From: Rhyzopertha dominica
Taxonomy: Eukaryota > Arthropoda > Insecta > Coleoptera > Bostrichidae
Direction of reading: 5' to 3'
Assembly: GCA_025024175.1 (NCBI GenBank)
Contig: QCXZ01000138.1
Span: 4,402,002-4,466,001 of the forward strand
DNA length: 64,000 nt
The notes under the pieces were generated by a model. It did not search any database and was not told the DNA's origin. It saw nothing but the letters and a program-made list of their open reading frames with translations. Every line of letters begins with the position of its first letter. Position 1 is the stretch's first letter. The position numbers were made by a program, and so were the translations under genes. Positions 23,746 through 34,653 of the stretch are shown piece after piece.

Positions 23746-24837
23746 GTTCCTTATAAAAAAACTTGACATCCGTAAAGCTTTCATCTGTGTGGGCATCCAG
23801 ATTGTCTTCACGGGAGACTGTTCACATTGAATGCATGAAATGCTTAAGTGTATCCGCACCGATTCGAAATATAACGTACGTATACATTTCCTGCGCCATG
23901 AAGTATGTCCCAACTTACTTCCCTGAATGGCGCAGTAAATTCCAGAGAGGGAAACTAGCCGTAACTCGGTTTAGGAAGCAGCGCGACGAGACTCCCGAAC
24001 TTGGTTACAACGAAACTGGGGCAAAAACTTCGGAGCAGATATATAAAAATTTATGTAAATGATACTCCGAAATTTACGTGGCGTCTCGCACCAGCGTCGC
24101 AGTCTTGCNGGCATGTGTAGTTTTTTTTGTTGCTGGAAAACATTTTGTACTTGAGAAATACAGNTGTATTTGTGTTACAGACGCCATTTATAAAATGTTA
24201 AAAAATATACATGTATTCAAAAAATACTGTCTTTGCACTTAACAAATAAGGTACATTTGTTTTTGTTTGTGTCGCTAGATCTGATGCAGACATTGTTAAT
24301 CNAAAATACCGATCAACTTCAAATATTTTATTTCATCGACGTTCATCGAAAATTGAAAAAAAAAACGCCATAAGTAAATTTCTTACGTATACCAAACATA
24401 GCACTATGAAATCCATATTTTTATATGCAAATATGTAAATTGTTTTCATTGTTATGTTACAAATTATTAATTTTTTTCGTTTTATCTATAGTTCAAGATT
24501 AGTAAAAAATTCGGTGGAAATTTGTATTCGAAATGAGGGAGCATTTGACGGTGAATACACCTTTACCTTTTGAAGCAACAATTCTGGGTCGTTCAAGTGA
24601 ATTTTCCGTATTAACAATACCTGATGGTAACATCTATAAACTATCAACAAATATGAGAAAGAACTAATTTAAATTACTACGTTGAAAGTACCTTTATTTA
24701 TTGTATTAATCCTTTTACGTCTCTCTTCCGTTCACATTTTATTATTTGTTCGTTTTGAAATTAATAAAACCGAATGAGATATCATTTTCCAATGATGTTC
24801 CTAAACTAAAAAATACGCATAATAATTAATTACAAAT
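23746..24837. other. no secure gene
   Basis: A plus-strand frame of 99 codons (23763-24062) overlaps a slightly GC-richer patch near 23900-24110, but no motif is recognised. The rest is AT-rich. Confidence 0.45.
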
Positions 24838-24901
24838 AATGTTTAAAAATTAATTCTTATTAAATAACTTCACCCAGTGAAATCCACAATACATTTATTC
24901 A

Positions 24902-24939
24902 GGTAAAGCGCTTTCGGCTAATATGCCATCGTCAGTACC
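24902..24939 (-). ncRNA. hammerhead-like motif, PLE-2a
   Basis: Stem I GGUA pairs with UACC. The core is CUGACGA, a full match to the CUGANGA consensus, followed by one extra U. Stem II is GGC with GCC and loop AUAUUA. GAA, the palindrome AGCGCU and cleavage base U (triplet CUU) follow. The right-hand terminus (about 25786-25820) keeps stem II and stem III but has lost the 5' half of the core. Confidence 0.55.
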
Positions 24940-25069
24940 ATATTACAAATTACAGGAAAAAATTGTCAAAATTATAAAATGAAACTAAAAATCTAAACAA
25001 GCAATGTTGACTAAAAATGGATAACTACTTTCAAACCAGTAACATAAAAATTAACGTTCAAATAAAAAA

Positions 25070-25680
25070 TTTAGAATGGGACAACTGAAATTGCAAAAAT
25101 CATTTAGTATTGTCCAATTTTCGTCATTTAAAATTTTGTATATCTTTAAAATTTGTAAATTATTTAATTTTGATGATTTTTTACAGAAATGTAAACTTTT
25201 TAAATTGTCTAAAGTGAAAGTATGTTTAAATGGTAATAAATGATTCGCTCACGAAGAATTTGTAGTTACAATGCCTCTTTCTTTATACTTATTAAATTGT
25301 TTTAGATGCTCATTTCCCCTAATAAGAAAGGATCTTCCCGTTTGTCCAATATAAACAGAGTTGCATTCGTAACATGTAAAGCTATATACACCTGAATGAC
25401 TTAAAACTGAAATTTTATCTTTATTATGAACAAAATGGGAGCATACATTGCCTACAGTTGAAAAGGCAATATTTATCTCATTAGTTGCAAATGATTTAGA
25501 AAGGTAAATTTTAACTTTTTGTCACATTTGATGGTGTTAAAAGAAAATTTAAATTTTTTCAGGTATTTATAGTACAAGTTTTCTATTAAGTAATTTGGAA
25601 AACCGTTATTATAAGCAATTTGGAGAATTAGACCAAGTTCATTTTCGAAGGTATTTAACGAAAGGCGTATTTTAAAAAGT
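25070..25680 (-). pseudogene. PLE-2a ORF remnant with GIY-YIG domain
   Basis: The minus strand reads ENELGLILQIAYNNGFPNYL (RT thumb and linker), then SGVYSFTCYECNSVYIGQT with RSF, the GIY-YIG core at about 25330-25410. A tail with NEHLKQFNKYK follows. One in-frame stop and missing upstream RT motifs mark it as a 5'-truncated dead copy. Confidence 0.75.
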
Positions 25681-25929
25681 CAGCGAAAAAGAGAATGAAA
25701 AATGGCTATTTTATGGGTATGAGGGTGCACAGAAGAATAGGGGATAATGTTGTCTGTACAAGTAAGCTTTCTGAAAATTTCAAAAGACGATGGCATATTA
25801 GCCGAAAGCGCTTTACCTGAATAAATGTATTGTAGATTTAACTTGGTGAGGTTATTTAACAAGAATTAATTCAAGATCCAATCCACGTAGAGCAAAATGG
25901 ATCAGCTTTCAACGTTTAATGTTTGAAAA

Positions 25930-27262
25930 GACCACCATTACTATTATATTATACATATGTTGTGTTATAACTTACCTAAAATGTTTAATGTTATTGTTAT
26001 TTTAGTTGCAATGTTTTATTATGATTGAAGTAGGCTCTGCATTATTACTGTTAGTATATGCGGTGGTTTTCTCAACTATGGTGCAGGAAAAGAAATTGTT
26101 TTTTAGTGCTGGTTACCTATATCAAAAGCAGTTTCATTACAGTTTGAATTATGCATCATGTATTAATTGATAGATGATTTTACTGCAAGTTCATCAAGAT
26201 TTTTTTTCATTTAGGGAAAAAAGTTAAGATCACTCTTAACGGTTACTGAGTTTTTATTTCTACGATTCCTAGCGATTTATCATGATGTGTATCATTCCTT
26301 TTAATAATAGCTATGAAACAGAAAAAAAAATAATTCTGCAAGGGAGATGTGATTTTTTCTTTTATCGATGAATATATTCCAAGCAGTTTTGTTATATACC
26401 AATGTTGGTATTTACTGAAATATAATTTTAGTTAGATTGTTGCTCGCGGTCATCAATTTTTTCCCTTTATATGAATGATTGTTGTTAGTGGAAATATAAA
26501 TTAACTTTGTTGCTAGTCAAACAAAAAAATAAGCCATAGGTCGTAGACAAGCTCAAAATCAGTTTCAGTTTGCACATTTACTTTCAAACAATCATCCCTT
26601 TCCCTTTCAACGTCGGACCGCAACTTATACCTTCTGACACGCCGTCCACCCTTCTGCCCGTCGAAAATCGAGGGCAAAATGGAGCTGTTTCACCTTCATC
26701 GCAAACCGCACATTACGTCGTCCCTATCAATGACGAGCGTAGAAAATTTTATGACCCACCCCACAAAGCAGCTTATAAATATTTAATACACAGTCGGTAG
26801 CAAAACGTCTGGGTGGTCGAATTGAATAGGAACCGGAGTGCCACTTGAAAACTGTGACAAATTCCCGAGTTTTATTTCTCTTTAGGAACTTTTTGAGCAG
26901 ACAGTGGAAGCCCTGACCTTTGGGTTTGTTGCGTAAAGTTTGCGTCAACGCCAAACGGGGCTAATTATTTCGGGAGTCGTGGCGCCTTTTTCAAGTGGGG
27001 TTGTCTGGTGGAATCGTTTTTCGAAGCTAAGTTGGGGTTAATTGCGTAACTTCTGTTCTTCGAGGTAATCAAGCATAATACAGTCATTACGGGCGTGACG
27101 AACTTGTTATTTTGTTGGATATGTACAGTAGTTACGACACTGTACTCTGGTACTTTTTCGGTTGGAAAATAATATAAGGTTTACTCAAAGACATACTGCT
27201 TTTATAGTTTTAATCCTTTAATAAATTGAAGCTTGAAGCTGTCATACCCGGAGGAAGAGTTA
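25930..27262. other. no gene; GC-elevated patch at about 26570-27060
   Basis: 25930-26560 is AT-rich and empty. The patch at 26570-27060 is less AT-rich and has frames on both strands (26570-26800 plus, 26954-26727 minus), neither with a known domain. Confidence 0.4.
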
Positions 27263-27264
27263 TA

Positions 27265-27782
27265 CAGGGTGATCAGTTAAAGCTATCTTGAAAAATTATC
27301 GTGCTAGAATCTTGCGGCAATTTTTTTAAATAAATATTTCACATAGATTTCATTTAAAATATTGTGAAAAAAGTAATTTTGCCGCTAGGTGGCGCATTTA
27401 ATATGACATGTCAAAAAAGCGTTTCCTTTTGCAAAAAGTTGCATTATAATGGTGGTCTAAAATAAACTCATTATAATCTGCGCTAATTTCTCAACAAATT
27501 TTGTTTGAACACTTATTTCTAGTTGCTATGACAACCACAACAGGACGATTATAAGTGTGAAATTTTATGTTTTTCTATAAAATCATGAATTAATTATAAT
27601 TTATTGCAACTGTTTGAAAATGGGATGTATTAATTATAAAAATTTTATACTTACATCTTTAAAAATGAATCAAACTTTTTTGTTGTAATATAGTGAGTTT
27701 ATTTTAGACCAACATTGCATTGCAATAGAAAGATTCTAGTTTGCAAGATACAGACGCCGTTTAGACGTAACTGATCACCCTG
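27265..27782. mobile_element. 518-base MITE with TA duplication
   Basis: Termini CAGGGTGATCAGTTA and its inverse TAACTGATCACCCTG are perfect over 15 bases and flanked by TA. Size, lack of coding and TA duplication fit a Tc1/mariner-type MITE. A diverged relative lies at 40640-40910. Confidence 0.85.
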
Positions 27783-27784
27783 TA

Positions 27785-28654
27785 TACTAAGTTTTATTGG
27801 TATATCCGTTATTTGTACGTAATAAATTAGATTGTTCCTTGGGTATTAGTTTTGATGATGACTGCTACCGAAATTTATAACACAGTTTACTTGAGAAAAT
27901 TGATAGGAATTATTTAACTAAATACACATAAATTTCCTGGAAATTAGGTAAAATACTATGACATATAGTAGGCATTTTCAAGACGATCTGGATGTGATAA
28001 ATAAACGCGATGTGAATTTATAAAATTATTAAAGAAGATTAATGATTAAAGAAACAACTGATTTTCATCATGATAGCTGACATCAGTTAAACGAATAACT
28101 GCTACGAGGTATAATGACACAAGGTCAGTTTTTTTTGTTTGTCCTTTCAATAATTACTACTTTCAACCAACCATTTTAGTGAAACAAAAAACTACTTTTA
28201 CAAATTTAACTGATCGCATTGTTAAAATTATATGATTATATTCCGTCTATAAGTTTCAAATTCACAAGCACAAAATACAGACGAATAGTTAATCATTTAT
28301 GAGATCTTGAATAAAATACATATTTAAACCTAGCATATATAAACTAGCCACGTTATTCATAAATCGTGATTTCTAGAAAAAACATGAAAGTTAATAATTG
28401 TTTCTTGCAAATATTTTGCAGAAACTTACGTGTTCAAGGAATTGTTAACTAGAGAAGAATAATTATAATTAAAAAGAGAAGAAAGAGGATATGGCAGGAA
28501 ACAAAAAGTTTGTTTGACACCTCATCGTAAGTTTGGTAGCAAAGCTTTTTAATTAGTTTATTTTATAAATCGCACAACCATTTATATGAGGACGGTGACC
28601 TATCAAAGACCGATTATTTTTAACAGAGCAAGGTACAAAATAATGGTAGGAAGG
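27785..28654. other. AT-rich non-coding sequence, no gene seen
   Basis: No ORF, repeat boundary or RNA gene recognised. Confidence 0.5.
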
Positions 28655-28934
28655 GCATAGGCGTAGCAAGGGGGTCTTGGAGGGGGGGGGGCAACCCCCT
28701 CCTAAATTTCTCGATAGTCCTTCTAAAAATATTTCTCAAGGTTTAAATATAATATTTTATTTATATGTATTGCCTTTTTTATGAAATACGCTAAAACTGC
28801 CATCGCTAAACCTGCCTCCACTGAGAAAGTTAACTTCAACATTTAATGCCTTACTACCTATCGTAAATAATAATTAGTATTTCTACTCGAGGGACTTAAG
28901 CTCTCCCCCCTAAAACATTATGTTAGCTATGCCT
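28655..28934. mobile_element. short element with GGCATAG termini and G-rich ends
   Basis: The left end reads GGCATAGGCGTAGCAAGGGG and is followed by a run of G. The right end is C-rich and closes with GCTATGCC. The inverted GGCATAG ends and the G-rich subterminal sequence resemble DNA-transposon termini common in insects. No target duplication could be fixed. A similar C-rich end occurs near 62640-62665. Confidence 0.4.
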
Positions 28935-30268
28935 TATGAAGAAATGCGAAAATTACACTTGGGAAAATGCCGCATAATGCCCTAGAAATGCAGAAAAAGA
29001 AGAAAAATTTCACATTATACAGCCAGTCAACTTGTCAAAATCCTGATATATTGCCACGCATTCTGACAACCGGTTTATCTTTTTGAGCAACACCGAAATA
29101 AAGGAAAATCGCACCTTCGTACTGATAATGTCAAATATAAACAAAAAGCCTAATTTGCTAGGTGTTGGTATGGTGCACCATTTCCACAAGGGGCACATCC
29201 GAACTTTCTTAGTCGAGTGAGAGATGAATCCCTGGATAGTCAAAGGTACATCGATAATTGACGTACAAAATTGATTATTATTATTACTGAAAAACACGAT
29301 CGGGATGAATTTATGTTCTAGTCGAATCTTGCGTCCTGTCACTGTTCAAGACAAACTCTAAATTGCCTAATTGACCATAGTGTACCACTTGCTACTTGAA
29401 ACGACGAATAGCTTATAATGGAAGATGGGAAGCTTCAAATGAATAAACTTATTGCTAACTGTTTGTCGAAGGTAGCAATTGGTAGAATACCAAGTTTATA
29501 GTTTTGTTGTCTATAAAACAATTAATTAATATGCATTACAATACTTTAATTAAATATACTTTTTGTATGCATAAATTCTTTTAATATTTGTCCCAAAATT
29601 TACCGAACTTACAAACGAGTATACGGAAACTAAATGTGTAGGTGTAGAACTATCTTTATATAGGTACACATACGTCTAACAGTTAGACATTTGTCTGTGT
29701 GGTCTCTTGTGATACGACGGATTCTCTGAAGCATTTATTTTGCTTTCTGAGTACCATTTACCATCCTTTCTATAGAAAAAACTGATTTTAATTAAAATGG
29801 TATCTCTAGATAACCTAGATAAACTATTGGCTTCTTTTCCCCAAAGTGTAATAAATGAAATAAGATATTTTTTCATGCTCTAGAATGTGTGTACCTACAA
29901 ATATAAACTAAAAACCGACATTTCAAAATATTTGTACTAGAAGCTCAAGATTTTTGGAAGGTCATTTCGTTTGTCAAATCGATACATGACATTGTAATTT
30001 GTACCCTGTCCTGCAATATTGGAAACCGTCAATGTGACGATGTCGCCTAAGCCCCTTGGGGTTTACGTAGAATTGAAAGCCAGTAGTTGGAGGCAAGCTG
30101 TCAGAAGAAATTATAACGAAGCCCCTAGACGCCCACCCTGTTCATTTCGCCAGTGAAATATCGAGACTGCAACACTCCACAGAATTGCGTGTATGCTGGG
30201 GTGCATAATGCATGAAATACTTGGTAATGTTGAGAGTATGAAATATCGGTTAGCAGCACGTTAGCATG
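28935..30268. other. no secure gene
   Basis: A minus-strand frame of 110 codons (29342-29010) and one of 66 codons (29876-29676) match nothing I know, and their composition follows the background. Confidence 0.4.
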
Positions 30269-32089
30269 CCGGGTCGCTACAAAGTATGGAACCGGCAGGA
30301 TATTTCAGGTTCTGTTCGACCGATTTTTCTGAAATTGCGGAAGGGAGGTCATTGAAAAGGATATTTTTCCTGATTTCAAAAATATATCACATTTTATAAT
30401 TTATTACTTCTGAGTTGAGAAAGGTATGATAACAAACTTGAGTCTTGCAAAAAACTTCGGGACAAAAACCATACTCGTTATCGCTAAGTAAGAACATTCG
30501 TGTATTCATTTTCCTCGTGACTTGTGATAATTTTAATTCACTTTGTTATTTGCAATCGCTATACCTCAGTTAATGATGATGATTGGTTAAGTAGAGATAG
30601 AAGTTGAAGTTATTCGGACTTAGTTGCACTCTACAATGCAATTCACAAAGATCGTGAACCGTTTGCCAGATCCACAGTTAGTAAAACATTGCAACATTTT
30701 GACGAAATCGGCGTTGTTAAAAATCGTGAAAACCAGGACGTCCAAAGGTTGATACGAGCGAGGAAAGTAGCTTGAATGTCCTTTTAGATGTGCAAGAAAA
30801 TTCCAAGTGTTCCGTACAACAGCGTGCTCTCACTCACCATATTAGCAGAACACCTGTTCACAAAGTTTTTAAAAAAAGAGAAGTTTCATCCATACAAAAT
30901 TCACTTATTGTAACAAGAACTGAGCGAAGATGATTCCGATCGTAGGATAGAATTTGCGAAACTGCTATGAACAAGATAGATGAAGATAGAAACATTTTAA
31001 ATTGGATTACGTTTTCTGATGAAGCGACTTCTTGCCTCAAGGGTAATGTGAATAGACATATTTGCAGATATTGGTCGGACACAAATCCACATTGGATGGA
31101 ACAAGTCCACACACAACACCCTCAGAAAGTGAATGTCTGGTGTGGTGTTATGGGCGAGCACATTATTGGGCCTTTTTTCATCGATCGCAATTTCAATGCG
31201 GTCAAGTATGTACAGCTCTTGCGCGAACACATTATACCAAAACTTATTCGCCTGTTCTCTAATCGTGAAAATGCTGCGCCTCCTTCTGAACTGATATGGT
31301 TTCAGCAAGATAATGCACCGCCCCATTTTGCAGTCAACGTTCGTGGATATTTGAATGCGATATTTCGAGACGGATGGATTGGTAGGTGCGGAGTGATAGA
31401 ATGTCCAGCACGTTCGCCTGATTTGACGCCGCTTGATTTTTTCCTGTGGGGGTATCTGTAAATCGTATTTATGCTGATCGGCCACATAATGCAGAAGATT
31501 TAAAAGGACGAATCAGGGTAGAAATTCAGAACTTACCTCCAAATATGCTACAAAGAACATTAGAAAACTTTTACTCGAGATTGCGTTATTGCCAGGAAGT
31601 AAATGGGGAACATTTTGAGCGCCTTCTGTAATGTAAATTTGAAAAAATACTGCACTTTTCACGAAATCATGTTTTTCTTTTTTACTTTTAGGGTACCCGA
31701 TTTGCAATAAATTCATCAAACTAGACAAAAATTATCACCAGGCAAGGAAAAATGGTAATACCTGACTTTTTGTCCATTTTAGCGATAAAGAAAGTTGTTT
31801 TCATTCTTTTCGTTCTTAGCCAAGCTCAGTTATCGTATTTACACTTTTCTCAACTCAGCAGCAATAAATTGTACAGACAGGATACATTTTTGAAATCAGG
31901 AAAAATATCCTTTTCACTGATGTGCCTCTTGACCCCTCGCTATAAAAAAATGCAACTTGCGCTCATATCTCGGAATGAGAGCTGACATGAAGTTGAAAAA
32001 ATTCCAAACAATCTGACACAGAATTTCAGAAAAATTGGTCGAACAGAAACTGAAATATCCTGCTGATTCCATACTTTGTAGCGACCCGG
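30269..32089 (+). mobile_element. nearly complete DD41D mariner (mariner-c)
   Basis: Inverted termini of about 40 bases (GGGTCGCTACAAAGTATGGA at the left, its inverse at the right, then the shared GGATATTTCAG) bracket a 1.8 kb element. TA follows the right end. The left flank reads TG, probably a mutated TA. This is the parental form of mariner-b. Confidence 0.9.
30620..31631 (+). pseudogene. mariner-c transposase, frameshifted (DD41D)
   Basis: The N-terminal DNA-binding part is recognisable but has stops and shifts (REPFARSTVSKTLQHFDEIG, later KFHPYKIHLL). From 30967 a 164-codon frame is open. It has the first catalytic aspartate in TFSDEAT, the second in WFQQDNAPPH and the third in PDLTPLDFFLWGYL. 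Forty-one residues separate the last two, the rosa-type spacing. A frameshift near 31455 leads to the C-terminus (NRIYADRPHNAEDL, ENFYSRLRYCQEV). It is close to intact but not functional. Confidence 0.9.
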
Positions 32090-32091
32090 TA

Positions 32092-33635
32092 TGTATTGCA
32101 TATCCGTTTTTAATTCTTTGACACTGTCATATAAAGGATAAGGAAATACTGAAAGTTACATTTCCAGTGTGCCCTTATTACATTATATTGTTTCGAAACA
32201 ATATCGCATCAGCAACCACTGTCTCACAAATTTAATAATTGTTTTCGTAGCTTGAGGATCTTGCGGTATTAGCCTCACGTCGCCCCGGCAACTGAATTTC
32301 GCCGCGGCAAGAAATAAGTACGGCAAACAAGATGCTTTATCTTTTACTGCTGCAATTTGGGGTTAATGCCGGAACATTTTTTTATCGCTCTATATTAAAC
32401 GAATCCTTTTATGTCACATAACGGCGGGGGTAGGACAAATCGCCGCCCNTTACATCTTTAAGGTACGTGCAGTAAAATTAATGACGACATTTATCCAGAA
32501 ACCGTCCAAACCTGATATCTACTCGAACCATCACTCTTCATTTTTCGCTCGTAAAACGGTACATCACTCCGCGGAACGACCGGATTGTCACATGTATAGC
32601 GATTCCAGGCTGATTAGCAGCCTTAAAGTTCTCAAGGAGGGATTACCAGCAACTAAACCTTAACATAAATCTTGTGAAGGGCAGANCCAAGTAAAAGTTG
32701 AAGGAAGACAATTTTGGGCGTAGTCTCGCAAAGAAAATAATTTGTTTTGAAAAAAAAGTATATTTGCAGCAAACAATTTGTTTATATATGGCGTAGCAAA
32801 TGATTTTGTTTGTTTCAAAACCTCAAAATTATTGAGGCGGCTAAAATAACATCTATTTAAAATAAGAAATTAACTTTTGAAGCTATTCAATCAAGAATAA
32901 TCTTTTCCTTTGCAGAACAACGTATTTGTTTCGTCTGATTATATTTGACTAAAACAAATATTTGTTTGTAATCAGAGAAGAGGTAANTGAATCTCAGAAC
33001 ACCAAATAATATTTATTTGCAGTAAAGATATGACTCATTTAGTCCAAAACAAGCATTTTCCTGAAATTAAAGTATTGTTTGTTTGGAAGAATTTATATGC
33101 TCAATCTATTATCTCTGTTATTGTAGAAAACTACACGTGAATTTCAATAAAATATATATTTATTTTTAAGTGGGCTGAATAAACAAAAAAAGCACATTAT
33201 ATTCTTGATGGGAAATATATATTTGTAAAAAATACAGTATCTTTTTAAGAAACAAATAAAAAAGCTCGTAACAAAAATGGGGAAACTTTTTAAAAAGTAA
33301 ACAAACAATGAGTAAGAAATTCGAAAGCTAATTAAGGTAATAACGCCAAACGAAGTAAAAATGTACAATCTTTTTAGTATACAGATTTGTCAATACTTTG
33401 TTAAATTTCAGTCCGTCTGTTTAACTACACGTTGTTTGCTTTAATAACAGTTGTGTTTGAGTTGAACCTTTAAAAGGCTGAACAACAAAAAACAGCACTG
33501 ATTAAAGGAAAAATATTCATTAGAAACAAGGATTTAGTTTTGTTTATGTAATTCGTCAAAGCACTTCATTTAAATGTTTAAAATTGGAATAAATTGTTGG
33601 TCCGTTGAAAAATAATATTTCATTCGCTCAAATAA
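32092..33635. other. no gene seen
   Basis: A moderately GC-rich patch near 32220-32660 has a 60-codon frame without known motifs. The rest is very AT-rich. Confidence 0.45.
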
Positions 33636-33929
33636 TTATAAGGTTACTTGATTCTTCAAAAGAAAATATTCTTAAAGTGAACTTCCACTTTATTTTTCGC
33701 TTTCGGCTACATGTTAGCCATCGTCAGTACAAAAGTTAAAAGGAAACTAACAGTTTGACAAAGTCAAAAATTAGAAACAAGCAAACTTGACTACAAACTG
33801 AAATGCAACCCACATGCCAGTAACTCAAACGAAACATTAATTTAGATCAAACAAAGAATTTAGAATAGGACAATTGAAATTACAAAAATCATTTAGAATA
33901 GTAAAATTTTTTCGTTAATAATTTTATAA

Positions 33930-34147
33930 ATCTCTAAAATTTCCAAATAATTTCATTTAGATGATTTAGTACACAAATGCAATGAATTTAGATTGTCTAG
34001 CGTGGCAGGGTGTTTATTTACTAATAAATGGTTGGCTAACGAAGAATTTGTTGTAACAATATCTGTATTTTTATACTTTTCAAATTGTTTCAAATGTTCT
34101 TTACCTCTAGTTAAAAAGGATCTTCCGGTAAAGAACATTTGAAACAA
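33930..34147 (-). pseudogene. PLE-2b ORF 3' end (left arm); mirrored on + in the right arm
   Basis: The minus strand reads TGRSFLTRGKEHLKQFEKYK, the tail of a GIY-YIG domain, then SSLANHLLVNKHPATLDNL. The same peptide is encoded in mirror image on the plus strand from about 34127. The catalytic GIY and YIG motifs are absent. Confidence 0.75.
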
Positions 34148-34497
34148 TTTGAAAAGTATAAAAATACAGATATTGTTACAACAAATTCTTCGTTAGCCAA
34201 CCATTAGTAAATAAACACACTGCCACGCTAGACAATCTAAATTCATTACATTTGTGTAATAAATCATCTAAATTAAATTATTTGGAAATTTTAGAGATTT
34301 ATAAAATTATTAACGAACAAAATTTTACTATTCTAAATGATTTTTGTAATTTCAATTGTCCTATTCTAAATTCTTTGTTTGATCTAAATTAATGTTTCGT
34401 TTGAGTTACTGGCATGTGGGTTGCATTTCAGTTTGTGGTCAAGTTTGCTTGTTTCTGATTTTTGACTTTGTCAAACTGTTAGTTTCCTTTTAATTTA

Positions 34498-34538
34498 TGT
34501 ACTGACGATGGCTAACATGTAGCCGAAAGCGCTTTACA
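34498..34538 (+). ncRNA. hammerhead-like motif, PLE-2b right arm
   Basis: Stem I UGUA pairs with UACA. Core CUGACGA, extra U, stem II GGCU with AGCC and loop AACAUGU, GAA, palindrome AGCGCU, cleavage base U. Relative to PLE-2a the outer stem I pair has changed from G-C to U-A on both sides. The mirror copy on the left arm (about 33700-33760, minus) has lost the 3' half of stem III. Confidence 0.6.
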
Positions 34539-34653
34539 ATTTGAAAATAAAGTGGAAGTTCACTTTAAGAATATTTTTTTTTGAAGAATTAATTAATAAC
34601 TCCACTTAGAGAAGATGGATCAGTTTTCAATTTTGATTTATAAGGTTACTTGA

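Larger units (their letters stand above)
24849..25917 (-). mobile_element. Penelope-like element PLE-2a with inverted tail
   Basis: Both ends carry the same terminal sequence in inverted orientation (AATACATTTATTCAGGTAAA at the left, its inverse at the right). A truncated PLE ORF runs on the minus strand between them. The flanks show an imperfect 11-base duplication (AATGTTTAAAA at 24838, AATGTTTGAAA at 25918), the usual size for PLEs. Confidence 0.8.
33652..34637. mobile_element. PLE-2b, near-perfect palindrome with 16-base duplication
   Basis: Left arm (to 34105) and right arm (from 34127) are inverse complements over about 450 bases with a 21-base spacer. TTATAAGGTTACTTGA flanks the unit exactly at 33636-33651 and 34638-34653. 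Each arm holds the 3' end of a PLE-2 ORF and a terminal motif. The right arm has an extra tail shared with PLE-2a (ATGGATCAG). Confidence 0.85.

Noticed and set aside
29010..29342. 110-codon minus-strand frame
   Set aside because: No homology recognised, composition like the background, no splice context.
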